DNA of 64,000 bases from CAZHBA01 sp964530225 (GTDB lineage Bacteria > Pseudomonadota > Alphaproteobacteria > UBA6615), in assembly GCA_964530225.1 (NCBI GenBank), contig CAZHBA010000110.1, positions 1 through 64,000 of the forward strand, written 5' to 3'. The notes beneath the pieces are model-generated. The model searched no databases. It worked only from the letters and a program-made list of their open reading frames with translations, and was not told the origin of the DNA. The position numbers and the translations under genes were made by a program. This document shows, one piece after another, positions 25,336 through 35,330 of the stretch. Positions within the stretch are counted from its first letter, which is position 1. Each line of letters starts with the position of its first letter.

Positions 25336-25994
25336 TCACGAAAACCCGTTGATAATTCCAGTCAGCCGCCGTTTGGTGAAAAAAAACCGGCCAATGTCGC
25401 ACTGGCTACCGCCACCGAGGTAAAATATCTGCTTGCCTTGTCCATCGAAAATAACCACCGCAGGCATCGCCCGAATCCCACCTAACCTATCACCCAACTC
25501 TTTGTCGACAACCCACGGCACGTTCACCCCTGCCTCGTCGGCAAGCATGTCACCGTAAAGCCTCGTAGCGTTGGCCTCGCGTACATAGTTGAGTTTTTAG
25601 GCCAACCGCTCAGACAACTTGACATGTACCTGCGAAGTATCGATGACGCTGTCGTATCGTTTGTAGACGGCGAAGATTAGCTTGAGCTGGTTCAACTCGG
25701 CAGCCAAGCGCCTTCGCACGAACAGCCAGCCCATGGGCGGCGCATTGGCCTGCAACTGGGACAATTCGCGGGCGTATTCATTGGGTAGCGCATCGGGAAA
25801 GGTCGACAAGATTTGCGCTGCCTTCATCAGTGGCCCTTTCAGGCCAGCTAGCGCCACCTTCAGGTCGGTGGTGTATTTTTTGCGGTCCAGCTCGCGGCCA
25901 AGTAACGGCTGTCGGCGAAACGCACCGCCGTACCACCCATGGCGCTGTCGATGCGGCCGCGCAATGTCGAACCGTCGTCACCACTATCCGCCAC
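25336..25994 (-). pseudogene. Broken ABC1/AarF-type kinase gene fused to a thioredoxin-like tail
   Basis: On the minus strand from a GTG at 25994 the reading gives GRIDSAMGGTAVRF, then after a shift of frame near 25925 QPLLGRELDRKKYTTDLKVA, GLKGPLMKAAQILSTFPDAL and NAPPMGWLFVRRRLAAEL, all ABC1-kinase landmarks. About 50 codons carrying the nucleotide loop are missing; the text resumes at LKLIFAVYKRYDSVIDTS. An in-frame TAA at 25597 stands where relatives have Glu, and the same frame continues LNYVREANATRLYGDMLADE. From about 25506 the similarity switches to a thioredoxin/TlpA-like end (RAMPAVVIFDGQGKQIFYLG). Frameshift, deletion, nonsense and fusion together leave no functional product. Confidence 0.8.
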
Positions 25995-26011
25995 GCCGCT
26001 TGTTCTCTCCG

Positions 26012-27841
26012 TCAATCACCGGCGTCCATCGCCGCCAATTCGTCGAGCAGGCTAGAAATGACGCCGAGCCCCTGATGCCAGAACGCCGGGTCAGTAGCGT
26101 CGAGGCCGAACGGCGCCAGCAACTCTTTGTGCCGCAACGTGCCGCCGGCGCGCAGCATCTCGAGATATTTCTCGGCGAAGTCATCGGCCGCCCCCTGGTA
26201 GACCGCGTAGAGCGAGTTCACCAGACAATCGCCAAAGGCATAGGCGTAGACGTAGAACGGCGAGTGGATAAAATGGGGAATATAGGTCCAGTAATAGCGG
26301 TATTCGTCTTCGAGGCGGATCGCCGGACCTAGGCTCTCGCCCTGTACCTCCATCCAGATATCGCAGATTTCCTCGGTCAGTAGCTCGCCCTCGATGCGCC
26401 GGTCATGGACCCGGCTCTCGAATTCGAAGAACGCGATCTGGCGAACCACAGTATTTAGCATGTCTTCGATTTTACCGGCCAGCATGACCCGCTTTTGCGC
26501 CGGATTAGGGGCCGCGTCGAGCAAATTCCGAAAGGTTAGCATTTCACCGAACACCGATGCGGTCTCGGCCAGGGTAAGCGGCGTATCGGCCATCAAATGA
26601 CCCTGATCGGCAGCCAGGACCTGGTGCACCCCGTGACCCAGTTCGTGCGCCAGGGTCATCACGTCGCGGGTCTTACCCTGATAGTTGAGCAGCAAATAAG
26701 GATGCGCGCTGGGCACCGTCGGGTGGGCGAACGCGCCCGGCGACTTGCCGGGGCGGACCGGCGCGTCGATCCAGTCGTTATCGAAGAACTTTTGACCGAG
26801 CTCCGCCAATTGCGGCGAAAAGTGGCCATAGGCGCCGATCACCGTGTCGACCGCATCGCCCCAAGCGATAATCCGGTCGTCTTCGTCGGGTAACGGCGCG
26901 TTCCGGTCCCAATAATCGAGCTGCTCTGCACCAAACCAGCCAGCCTTCAGCGCGTAATAACGGTGCGACAAGCTGGGGTACATCACCTTAACCGTCGCGA
27001 CCAGAGCGTCGACCACTTCGTCCTCGACGAAATTGGACAGATTACGGCTCGACACCGGCCGGGCGAAGTGACGCCATTTGTCTTCGATCTCCTTGTCCTT
27101 GGCCAGCGTATTGGTGATCAACGTGAACACCCGCACGTTGTCACCGAGAACCGCGCCGATAGACTTGGCCGCCGCCTTGCGCACCACGCCGTCGTTGTCG
27201 GACAGAAGATTAAAAACTTCGGCGCTGGTCATTTCTTCTTCGCCACGCGGCAGGGCGACCGTGAATCGCAGCGCCGCCACACTCTCATCGAACAGGCGCA
27301 CCCACGCCGCTTTGCCGGCAACGTGTTTTTCGAGCAGCAACCGCTCGATTGTGTCGTCCAACTGATGCGGCAGGAATGCTCTGGTGTCGCGCAGCCAGGG
27401 CTCGTATTTCGCCAACGCCGGGTCGACAAGCTTTTCGGATAGCGCTATCTCTTCGATCTTGTTTATTTCCAGTGCGAAAAACAGCAAGTGGGTGGATATC
27501 TCGGTCACCGTCTCCTGCATAGTTTGATAAAATCGGCCCGATTCCGGTTCGGTTATATCGGCAGCATAGAGCAGCGAGGCAAAGCTCATCATGCGGCCCA
27601 GAACTTCATCGATTTTTTCGTATTCCCCGATAGCGGCGGCCAGTGCCGAGCCCGATATTTCCGCCATCTTTCCCTTATGGACCGTCTCGAACGCCTGCGC
27701 CTGCTTGCGCACCTGACCGGTCGCGGCATCTAGTTCGGCAGAGTCCCGGCCTGGGTACAAATCGTCCAGGTTCCAGGTGGGCAGGTCGCCCAGTGCCTTG
27801 GCTGAAACCGTGGCGGTGGCGGGAGCCAATAATTGTTTCAA
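26012..27841 (-). CDS. pepF: Oligoendopeptidase F family M3 metallopeptidase
   Basis: A zinc metallopeptidase of the M3 family, about 609 residues from a TTG at 27841 that has a GCGAGGAC ribosome site; an ATG at 27889 or TTG at 27904 would give a longer N-terminus without family similarity. LGDLPTWNLDDLYPG is the normal PepF opening. The zinc site is HELGH in LAHELGHGVHQVLA, with the third ligand Glu in LAETASVFGE. It cleaves short cytoplasmic peptides of about 7-17 residues. The gene ends 18 bases before the ABC1 relic on the same strand. Confidence 0.92.
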   Translation of the reverse strand: MKQLLAPATATVSAKALGDLPTWNLDDLYPGRDSAELDAATGQVRKQAQAFETVHKGKMAEISGSALAAAIGEYEKIDEVLGRMMSFASLLYAADITEPESGRFYQTMQETVTEISTHLLFFALEINKIEEIALSEKLVDPALAKYEPWLRDTRAFLPHQLDDTIERLLLEKHVAGKAAWVRLFDESVAALRFTVALPRGEEEMTSAEVFNLLSDNDGVVRKAAAKSIGAVLGDNVRVFTLITNTLAKDKEIEDKWRHFARPVSSRNLSNFVEDEVVDALVATVKVMYPSLSHRYYALKAGWFGAEQLDYWDRNAPLPDEDDRIIAWGDAVDTVIGAYGHFSPQLAELGQKFFDNDWIDAPVRPGKSPGAFAHPTVPSAHPYLLLNYQGKTRDVMTLAHELGHGVHQVLAADQGHLMADTPLTLAETASVFGEMLTFRNLLDAAPNPAQKRVMLAGKIEDMLNTVVRQIAFFEFESRVHDRRIEGELLTEEICDIWMEVQGESLGPAIRLEDEYRYYWTYIPHFIHSPFYVYAYAFGDCLVNSLYAVYQGAADDFAEKYLEMLRAGGTLRHKELLAPFGLDATDPAFWHQGLGVISSLLDELAAMDAGD

Positions 27842-27959
27842 GGTTGTCCTCGCAGGTCTGCTTGCAACACGCTCACAGATAAGCTCCATTAGCGTAGACA
27901 GCAACAGGTCAACTACTGTGAACAGGTACCGCTAACGCGAATGTGACCGGCTAGGGAAG

Positions 27960-29777
27960 ATGATGGATTACGCTGAACGGTTCGACCAGTGGCAAACCCT
28001 GCCGCAAATGTTTTTCGCCAAGGCCGAGGAATTGGGCGACGGCCCGCTGTTATGGGCCAAACATTACGACGCCTGGCAACCGATTAGCTGGGCCGAAGCG
28101 AGCGCCGATGTGAGTGCCTTTTCGCGGGGCCTGCGTTCCTTGGACGTGGCGCCTGGCGACCGTGTCGTCCTGGTCTCGGAGAACCGACCCGAATGGGGTA
28201 TCGCCGACCTAGCCATCATGTCGGCCCGCGCCTTAAGCGTTCCCGCCTACACGACAAATACGGTCGACGACTATATCCACATCCTGACCGATAGTGGCGC
28301 CGCGGTCGTCATCGTCTCATCGGCGCGCCTCGCCGAGCGCCTGCTGCCGGCGGCCAGCGCCGTCGACGGGGTTAAAACTATCGTCGCGCTCGAAGCACCA
28401 GCGGGTAAGGCCGAAGGTGTCGAGGTCATAAACTGGCAAAATTTATTGGCCCGCGGTCACGAACTACCCGATGACACTGTGGACTATCTCGCTGAGGCGG
28501 CGCGCACCGATACATGTTGCCTGATTTACACCTCCGGCACCGGCGGTAACCCCAAAGGGGTGATGCTCAGTCATGGCGCCATTCTGTGTAATTGCACGAG
28601 CGCCTATCATTTGTTTAACGATTGCGGCGAACTCGACCTCGATAATGATGTTTTTCTATCGTTCCTGCCCTTGAGCCATTCCTACGAACACACTTGTGGT
28701 CTCTACTTTCCGATCTCGATTGGCGCGGAGATCTATTACGCCGAAAGCGTCGACCGCCTTGCTGCCAACATGGTCGAAACCAATCCAACGATCATGACCG
28801 CAGTACCGCGCCTATATGAAAACATGCACCAGCGCATCGTCGCCAGCGTCGACCGCAAGGGCGGGCTGTCGGCCAAGTTGTTCCACAAGACCATCGAACT
28901 GGGAATCAAGCGCTACAAGCAAGGTCCAAGCAGCCTCAATCTCTGGGAAAAATTGCAAAACGCAATGCTCGATAGGCTAGTCCGCGCCAAGGTAGCCCAA
29001 AGGTTCGGTGGCCGCCTAAAGGCGTTCGTCTCCGGTGGTGCACCTTTGAACTACGATATTGGCTTGTTTTTTCTGGCGCTAGGCGTACGCCTGCTACAAG
29101 GATATGGGCAAACCGAAACGGCGCCGGTGGTCAGCGCCAACCCGCTCGACCGCATCAAAATTGACACCGTGGGTCCGGCGTTGCACGGCGTAGAAGTAAA
29201 ATGCGCCGAAGATGGTGAATTGCTGGTGCGCGGCGAGCTCAACATGCAGGGTTATTGGAATGCACCCGACCTGTCCGCCGAGGCGCTAAAAGACGGCTGG
29301 GTCCATACCGGCGACATCGGCGAGTTCGACGCCGACGGCTACATCAAGATCACCGACCGCAAGAAGGATATCATCGTCAATTCGGGTGGCGACAACGTGT
29401 CGCCGCAACGGGTTGAAAATACGCTGTCCTTCGAACCCGAAATATCCCAGGCCATGGTCTATGGCGACAAGCGGCCTCACCTGGTCGCTCTGCTGGTGCC
29501 CGACGAAGAATTCATCGTCCAATGGGCAGCCGCAAAAGGCCATGCCAGAGATCTCGAAGCATTGTCAGCATCGGAGCCGTTCCACGATGCGCTACGAACG
29601 GCGGTGGACCGGGCCAACGCGCGGTTGTCACCCATAGAGCAGGTGCGACGCTTCATAATTGCCGGCGGAGGTTTCACTGTCGACAACGGCTTGATGACAC
29701 CAACCTTAAAAGCCCGGCGCCACCTGATCACCGAGATTTACGGCGAACGCCTCGAGGCTCTATACGACCGCGCCTAG
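27960..29777 (+). CDS. Long-chain acyl-CoA synthetase
   Basis: A 605-residue AMP-forming ligase of the FadD15/FAA1 group. It has LIYTSGTGGNPKGVMLSH (ATP loop), LLQGYGQTETAPVVS, WVHTGDIGEFDADGYIKITDRKKDII, and a C-terminal lid ending with LTPTLKARRHLI-type sequence, where the Lys is the expected catalytic residue. It activates fatty acids for beta-oxidation or lipid synthesis. It is transcribed divergently from pepF. Confidence 0.92.
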   Translation: MMDYAERFDQWQTLPQMFFAKAEELGDGPLLWAKHYDAWQPISWAEASADVSAFSRGLRSLDVAPGDRVVLVSENRPEWGIADLAIMSARALSVPAYTTNTVDDYIHILTDSGAAVVIVSSARLAERLLPAASAVDGVKTIVALEAPAGKAEGVEVINWQNLLARGHELPDDTVDYLAEAARTDTCCLIYTSGTGGNPKGVMLSHGAILCNCTSAYHLFNDCGELDLDNDVFLSFLPLSHSYEHTCGLYFPISIGAEIYYAESVDRLAANMVETNPTIMTAVPRLYENMHQRIVASVDRKGGLSAKLFHKTIELGIKRYKQGPSSLNLWEKLQNAMLDRLVRAKVAQRFGGRLKAFVSGGAPLNYDIGLFFLALGVRLLQGYGQTETAPVVSANPLDRIKIDTVGPALHGVEVKCAEDGELLVRGELNMQGYWNAPDLSAEALKDGWVHTGDIGEFDADGYIKITDRKKDIIVNSGGDNVSPQRVENTLSFEPEISQAMVYGDKRPHLVALLVPDEEFIVQWAAAKGHARDLEALSASEPFHDALRTAVDRANARLSPIEQVRRFIIAGGGFTVDNGLMTPTLKARRHLITEIYGERLEALYDRA

Positions 29778-29811
29778 ACGGCGTAGTGCGATCGCAGCAA
29801 AGCCGTACTCT

Positions 29812-30780
29812 TTAAACCCCATGATACTCACGGTACCAGGCAACAAACTTCGGAATACCCTCGTCGATCGTGGTCGAGGGCTGAAAGCCGAGATCGCGCT
29901 GGGTGGCATCGATGTCGGCGTAAGTCGCCTGCACGTCGCCGGGCTGCATCGGCTGGAAGTCGATTTCGGCCTTTTGCCCCAGTGCTTGTTCGATAAGGCC
30001 AATGAACCGCATCAGCGGCTCGGAGCGATGATTACCTAGATTATACACCCGGTGGAGCGGGCCATCAGCAGCAGGCGGCAGGTCGAGCGCTGCCATGACG
30101 CCGGCAACGATATCGTCGATGTAGGTGAAGTCGCGCTGCATATCGCCATGGTTGAACACCAGGATCGGCTCGCCGGCGAGGATCTTCGAGGTGAAAATAT
30201 AAGCCGACATATCTGGCCGTCCCCACGGCCCGTAGACGGTGAAAAAGCGTAAGCCGGTCTGCGGCAAGCCGTAGGTATGGCTGTAGGCATGGCTCATCAA
30301 CTCATCCGCCTTCTTGGTAGCGGCATAGAGCGACACCGGGTTGTCGACTTGGTCATCGACCGAAAACGGCAGCTTGGTGTTGCCACCATAGACGGAAGAC
30401 GAACTGGCATAAACCAGCTGGGTCAATCCGTTGCCAAGGGACCGGGCGAATTCGAGCACGTTGAGGTGGCCCGCTAGGTTGGCGCGCTCATAGGCGCCGG
30501 GATTAGTCAGGCTATAACGGACGCCAGCCTGCGCCGCCAGATGGATGACCCGGTCAACGCCAGCGACGAGCGGCATGAGCGCGCCCTCGTCGGCGATATC
30601 CAGCCGCTTGAGGCGGAAGTCCTCATGCCCCAGCAGGCGTGCCAACCGCGCTTCCTTCAAGGCGACGTCGTAATAGTCGTTGACGTTGTCGACGCCGATC
30701 ACGCTCTCGCCGCGCGTCAGCAGCGCTTCTGCAACGTGCATGCCAATAAATCCGGCAGCGCCGGTTAACAAAATGGCCAC
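29812..30780 (-). CDS. NAD-dependent epimerase, UDP-glucuronate 4-epimerase-like
   Basis: A 322-residue extended SDR. GAAGFIGMHVAEAL at the N-terminus binds NAD, GVDNVNDYYDVALKEARL is the sequence I associate with UDP-glucuronate 4-epimerases, and YASSSSVYGGN plus Tyr-x3-Lys in LYAATKKADE provide the catalytic residues. It would interconvert UDP-glucuronate and UDP-galacturonate for surface polysaccharide. No other sugar genes are adjacent. Confidence 0.88.
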   Translation of the reverse strand: MAILLTGAAGFIGMHVAEALLTRGESVIGVDNVNDYYDVALKEARLARLLGHEDFRLKRLDIADEGALMPLVAGVDRVIHLAAQAGVRYSLTNPGAYERANLAGHLNVLEFARSLGNGLTQLVYASSSSVYGGNTKLPFSVDDQVDNPVSLYAATKKADELMSHAYSHTYGLPQTGLRFFTVYGPWGRPDMSAYIFTSKILAGEPILVFNHGDMQRDFTYIDDIVAGVMAALDLPPAADGPLHRVYNLGNHRSEPLMRFIGLIEQALGQKAEIDFQPMQPGDVQATYADIDATQRDLGFQPSTTIDEGIPKFVAWYREYHGV

Positions 30781-31079
30781 GCGACCGATACCTCTTCGAC
30801 AGTAACTCGTGGGACATTGTTCGGCTCAAGGTATAACGAAGCGCCCGCACGATTTCACCATTTGTCTCAAGTGCCCCGGTTCGACACCGAATCGGGATTT
30901 ACAATTGGTAATTATTTTAGGCCTCGGTGATAATTTTTCGTCGTAGCCGATTAGGTTACGTGCCGTTTATTGCGTTGTCACACGGGCCTGATCGAGCACA
31001 TGGACAGATCGGTCAACCGACCTTACTTTTCACGCCAATGATTCGGCATTTGGCCCCACCGGCCCTTACGGAGGAAAAG

Positions 31080-34000
31080 ATGGCGTTAACAGCTGTCAGT
31101 CTCGACGACAAATATACGCTGGAGTCGGGCAGGGTTTATTTAACCGGCACCCAGGCGCTGGTCCGCCTGCCGATGATGCAACGTCAACGGGACGTGAAAG
31201 CCGGCCTCAATACCGGCTGTTATGTCACTGGGTATCGCGGCTCGCCGCTGGGCGGCGTCGACCAGCAGATGCAACGCGCCCAGCAATTTCTCGAAAACCA
31301 CCACATTGTGTTCCGACCCGGCGTCAATGAAGATCTCGCCGCCACTGCCATCTGGGGTAGCCAGCAGCTCAACCTGTTTCCCAACGCCAATTACGACGGC
31401 GTATTCGGCATGTGGTACGGTAAGGGTCCTGGCGTCGACCGCTCGGGTGATGTTTTCAAGCACGGTAATCTGGCCGGCGCGTCGCCGAACGGTGGCGTGT
31501 TGCTCCTCTCTGGCGACGACCATACCTGTAAATCCTCGACCACCGCGCATCAATCAGAATTCGGCTTTATCGACGCTATGATCCCGGTGCTCAACCCCGC
31601 CGGGGTGCAGGATTTCCTTGATCTCGGCCTCTATGGCTGGGCGATGAGCCGCTATTCCGGCTGCTGGGTGGGGTTCAAAACCATCGCCGAGACTGTCGAC
31701 AGTTCGGCTTCGGTGCATATAGACCCGTACCGTGTCGATATTGTCACGCCGACCGATTTCCCGATGCCCGAAGGCAGGCTCAACATTCGCTGGCCCGACG
31801 AGTTCCTCGCCCAGGAGGAACGCCACCATCGCCACAAACTGTACGCTGCCCTGGCTTTTGCGCGGGCCAACAATCTCGACAAGGCAATCATCGACGGCCC
31901 GAAGCGGCGCCTTGGAATCGTCACCACTGGTAAATCCTACCTCGACGTGCGCCAGGCGCTCGACGACCTGGGTATCGACGAGGTACAGGCCAAGGGCATC
32001 GGTATCAGCCTGTACAAGGTCGGCATGTCGTGGCCGCTCGAGCGCGAAGGTATGCGCGAATTCGCCGAAGGCCTCGAGGAAATTCTCGTGGTCGAGGAAA
32101 AGCGTGCACTGATCGAAAACCAGATCAAGGAACAGCTCTACAACTGGCGTCCCGATGTGCGGCCGCACGTTCTCGGCAAGTTCGACGAAAGCGGCGAGTG
32201 GATTCTGCCATCGTCGGGCGAGCTGACCCCAGCGCGCATTGCCCAGGTGATCGCCGACCGCCTCGGCCGTTTCCACACTTCGCCGGCGATCGACGAACGC
32301 CTGGCGTTTCTTGCCCGCAAGGAAGCGTCGTTGGCGCAACAGCCGGAGTCACTCAAACGCACCCCCTACTTCTGCCCGGGCTGCCCTCATAACACGTCGA
32401 CTCAGGTGCCCGAAGGTAGCCGTGCCCTGGCCGGTATCGGCTGCCATTTCATGGCGCTGTGGATGGACCGTAGCACCGCCACTTTTACCCAAATGGGGGG
32501 CGAAGGTGCTAGCTGGGTCGGCCAAGCACCGTTCACTAGCGACAAACACGTGTTCGTCAATCTCGGCGACGGCACCTACTATCATTCTGGCCATCTGGCG
32601 ATCCGCCAGGCGGTCGCCGCCAACGTCAACGTGACCTACAAAATCCTCTTCAACGACGCCGTCGCCATGACCGGCGGACAGTCGTTCGATGGCCCCCTGT
32701 CGGTGGACCTCATCGCCCGCCAGGTCGCCGCCGAAGGCGTGGCAAAGGTCGTCGTCGTTTCCGACGAACCCGACAAATATCCCCTCGGTACCGAATTCCC
32801 CCATGGCACCACCGTGCATCACCGTGACGAGTTGGATTCCGTTCAGCGCAGCCTGCGCGACTGGCCGGGTACGACGGTGCTGATCTACGACCAGACCTGC
32901 GCCGCCGAGAAACGCCGCCGGCGCAAACGTAACCTGTTCCCCAACCCGCCTAAGCGGGTAATGATTAACGAAGCGGTGTGCGAGGGCTGCGGCGATTGTT
33001 CGGAGAAATCGAACTGCCTGTCGGTGGTGCCGATCGATACCGAGTTCGGCCGCAAGCGTGCCATCGACCAGTCGAGCTGCAACAAGGACTATTCCTGTGT
33101 CAACGGCTTCTGCCCCAGTTTTGTCACCGTTCATGGCGGCCAGTTGAAGCAACCTAAGACGGTCTCCGCTGGCGGTGCCGAGGGAGCGTTCAACGATGCC
33201 GCGCTACCGACCCCCAACTTGCCGCCGCTCGATACGCCCTACGGCATTATCGTCACCGGTATCGGGGGCACCGGCGTCGTCACCATCGGTGCTCTGCTCG
33301 GCATGGCAGCGCACATCGAGGGCAAGGGTGCTTCGGTGCTTGACATGGCTGGTCTCGCCCAGAAAGGCGGCGCTGTGGTCAGCCATATTCGCATCGGCAC
33401 CAGTCCCGATGACCTGCACGCGGTGCGCATCGCCGCCGGCAGCGCCAACACGGTTATCGGCTGCGATCTCATGGTCGCCGCCAGCCCCGACGTTCTGGCG
33501 AAGATGCAACCGGGCGTTACCCGAGCTGTGATCAATAGCCACGAGACCATCACCGGCGACTTCACCCGCAAACCAGACATGAACCTGATGGGTGCGGAGA
33601 TGGTTAAGATCATCGATATCGCGACCGGCGATGGCGCCGCTGATTTCGTCGAAGGATCGCGCCTAGCGACCGCCCTGCTCGGCGATTCCATCGCCACCAA
33701 TCTGTTCATGCTCGGCGTCGCCTGGCAGAAGGGACTGGTGCCCATCTCCGCCGAGGCTTTGGCGCAGGCCATCGAGCTCAACGGCGTTGCGGTCGATTTC
33801 AACAAGCACGCCTTCCTGTGGGGTCGCCGCACCGTTGCCGACCGGGCGAAGGTCGAAAAAGCGGCAGCTCCGGTGACACCACTACGTCTGCAGGAGCCTG
33901 ATATCGCAACGACGCTGGAAGACATCGTCGCGTTCCGCATTCGCGCACTGACCGCCTATCAAAACGAGACCTGTGCACGGAGCTACAAGGACTTCGTCGT

Positions 34001-34574
34001 CAAAGTTCAAAAGGCAGAAGCCGAGCGCGCCAAAGGCCTTAGCGGCCTCGCCGACGCGGTGGCGCGCTATTACTTCAAGCTGCTCGCCTATAAGGACGAG
34101 TACGAGGTGGCGCGCCTCTATACTAGCGGCGCTTTCACCCAACGGCTAAACGACCAGTTCGAGGGCAATTTCAAACTAAAATTCCATATGGTGCCGCCAC
34201 TGTTTGCCAAGTACGACCTAGAGACTGGCCAACAGCTCAAGAAAGAATTCGGGCCATGGATGATGTTGGCCTTAGGGCTATTGGCGCGGCTGCGTTTCCT
34301 GCGCGGCAGTGCGGTGGACGTCTTCGGCTATTCCCGGGAACGCAAGCTCGAACGCCAACTCATCGCCAACTACGAGACAACCATCGACGAATTGCTCGGT
34401 AAGCTCAACCACAACAACCACGAACTGGCTGTGGCTATTGCAACGATCCCCGAGCACATCCGCGGATTCGGCCACATCAAGGACGAGCATCTGGAAAAAG
34501 CCAAAGCCGAAGAAGAAGCGCTGCTGCGAGCCTTCCGCAGCCCTAACGCGCCGACGGCCAAGGCGGCCGAGTAG
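31080..34574 (+). CDS. Indolepyruvate ferredoxin oxidoreductase, fused alpha/beta type
   Basis: A 1,164-residue thiamine-diphosphate enzyme counted from the ATG at 31080, which has an ACGGAGGAAAAG ribosome site. Segments in order: pyrimidine-binding domain (GCYVTGYRGSPLGGVDQQM), CPGCPHNTST and ThDP domain (FVNLGDGTYYHSGHLAIRQA), a cysteine-rich stretch (EAVCEGCGDCSEKSNCLSV, then SCNKDYSCVNGFCPSF) for FeS clusters, and a gamma-type domain (VTGIGGTGVVTIGALLG). It oxidises aryl- or branched 2-oxo acids from amino acid breakdown to acyl-CoA and passes electrons to ferredoxin. ThDP dependence is notable beside the TPP riboswitch operon, though the two are not linked. Confidence 0.93.
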   Translation: MALTAVSLDDKYTLESGRVYLTGTQALVRLPMMQRQRDVKAGLNTGCYVTGYRGSPLGGVDQQMQRAQQFLENHHIVFRPGVNEDLAATAIWGSQQLNLFPNANYDGVFGMWYGKGPGVDRSGDVFKHGNLAGASPNGGVLLLSGDDHTCKSSTTAHQSEFGFIDAMIPVLNPAGVQDFLDLGLYGWAMSRYSGCWVGFKTIAETVDSSASVHIDPYRVDIVTPTDFPMPEGRLNIRWPDEFLAQEERHHRHKLYAALAFARANNLDKAIIDGPKRRLGIVTTGKSYLDVRQALDDLGIDEVQAKGIGISLYKVGMSWPLEREGMREFAEGLEEILVVEEKRALIENQIKEQLYNWRPDVRPHVLGKFDESGEWILPSSGELTPARIAQVIADRLGRFHTSPAIDERLAFLARKEASLAQQPESLKRTPYFCPGCPHNTSTQVPEGSRALAGIGCHFMALWMDRSTATFTQMGGEGASWVGQAPFTSDKHVFVNLGDGTYYHSGHLAIRQAVAANVNVTYKILFNDAVAMTGGQSFDGPLSVDLIARQVAAEGVAKVVVVSDEPDKYPLGTEFPHGTTVHHRDELDSVQRSLRDWPGTTVLIYDQTCAAEKRRRRKRNLFPNPPKRVMINEAVCEGCGDCSEKSNCLSVVPIDTEFGRKRAIDQSSCNKDYSCVNGFCPSFVTVHGGQLKQPKTVSAGGAEGAFNDAALPTPNLPPLDTPYGIIVTGIGGTGVVTIGALLGMAAHIEGKGASVLDMAGLAQKGGAVVSHIRIGTSPDDLHAVRIAAGSANTVIGCDLMVAASPDVLAKMQPGVTRAVINSHETITGDFTRKPDMNLMGAEMVKIIDIATGDGAADFVEGSRLATALLGDSIATNLFMLGVAWQKGLVPISAEALAQAIELNGVAVDFNKHAFLWGRRTVADRAKVEKAAAPVTPLRLQEPDIATTLEDIVAFRIRALTAYQNETCARSYKDFVVKVQKAEAERAKGLSGLADAVARYYFKLLAYKDEYEVARLYTSGAFTQRLNDQFEGNFKLKFHMVPPLFAKYDLETGQQLKKEFGPWMMLALGLLARLRFLRGSAVDVFGYSRERKLERQLIANYETTIDELLGKLNHNNHELAVAIATIPEHIRGFGHIKDEHLEKAKAEEEALLRAFRSPNAPTAKAAE

Positions 34575-34575
34575 C

Positions 34576-35187
34576 TCAGAACGGTTTGGCTACTAGCGGA
34601 CGTTTGAGTTCCTTGGCTAGTTCTTCGCGCCATTCTCCATAGGGCTGGAAGCCCGGCTCCTCCCGGCACATTGCTTCGGTCTCGGCGACAATCTCGTCGT
34701 CGGACTTTGACAGGTCGAATGGCACCAGAACAGGTTGGTCGATAAACCACGGCGTATCGACGAAAAACTCAAGCGTGTTGTCCTCGGGGTCGTGAGCGTA
34801 AACCGACCAGGCGATACCATGGGTACCGACAAGCAGTTTCTCAGGACCGGTTCGTTCGGCTAACCGGTTGTGCATGATGCGCAGATCGTCGAGCGATTCG
34901 AGCCGGAACGACAGCTGGTTGATCGGGCCAGCGAAGAAGGCACCCTTACTGTTGCTACCAAGATCGCCGATATCGGCGTCGCATATCACGAACTGGTGGT
35001 GCTCCATGGGGTCCATGCTCATGAAGACCAACGAAACTCCTAGCGACTCGACCGATCCCCGGTCGGTAACGGTAAAGCCGACAACCTTAGTGTAGAAGTC
35101 CTCCATCAAGTCCATGTCACGGACATTGATGCCAAAATGGCTAAACTGGATCTTCGGTGCCCGGGCGGGAGCCTTTAGCGCAGTCAT
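34576..35187 (-). CDS. VOC family (glyoxalase/extradiol dioxygenase-like) protein
   Basis: About 203 residues from the ATG at 35187 (ribosome site GAGGCAG). The vicinal-oxygen-chelate fold is shown by FSHFGINVRDMDLMEDFYTKVVGF at the start and by metal-ligand positions His in the first motif, His/Gln in MEHHQFVICD and Glu in DNTLEFFVDTP. Such proteins open catechol rings or isomerise small thiol adducts. It is divergent from hemN, with two FNR/FixK-like boxes in the shared promoter region. Confidence 0.8.
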   Translation of the reverse strand: MTALKAPARAPKIQFSHFGINVRDMDLMEDFYTKVVGFTVTDRGSVESLGVSLVFMSMDPMEHHQFVICDADIGDLGSNSKGAFFAGPINQLSFRLESLDDLRIMHNRLAERTGPEKLLVGTHGIAWSVYAHDPEDNTLEFFVDTPWFIDQPVLVPFDLSKSDDEIVAETEAMCREEPGFQPYGEWREELAKELKRPLVAKPF

Positions 35188-35248
35188 ATCTGCCTCATCG
35201 TTATTCGGAAATCGGTAATAATTGTGACATAAATCCCGTTTCATGGCG

Positions 35249-35262
35249 TTGATTTGGATCAT
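35249..35262 (+). promoter_or_regulatory. FNR/FixK-like operator 1
   Basis: TTGATTTGGATCAT differs at one position from the consensus TTGAT-N4-ATCAA. It lies 69 bases upstream of the hemN ATG and 62 upstream of the VOC gene start on the other strand. Confidence 0.75.
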
Positions 35263-35281
35263 TTAGGCACAAAAACGGCAA

Positions 35282-35295
35282 ATGACCCAAATCAA
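35282..35295 (-). promoter_or_regulatory. FNR/FixK-like operator 2
   Basis: ATGACCCAAATCAA reads TTGATTTGGGTCAT on the minus strand, again close to TTGAT-N4-ATCAA. Its position 35 bases before the hemN ATG is nearer the start than an activating site would normally be, so it may tune or repress. Confidence 0.6.
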
Positions 35296-35330
35296 ATAGC
35301 TCAGCCGCCCGGCCCGGTAGGCTCTACTCC

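Noticed and set aside
30927..31079. 51-residue N-terminal extension of the indolepyruvate oxidoreductase
   Set aside because: No family similarity, and the ATG at 31080 has a strong ribosome site.
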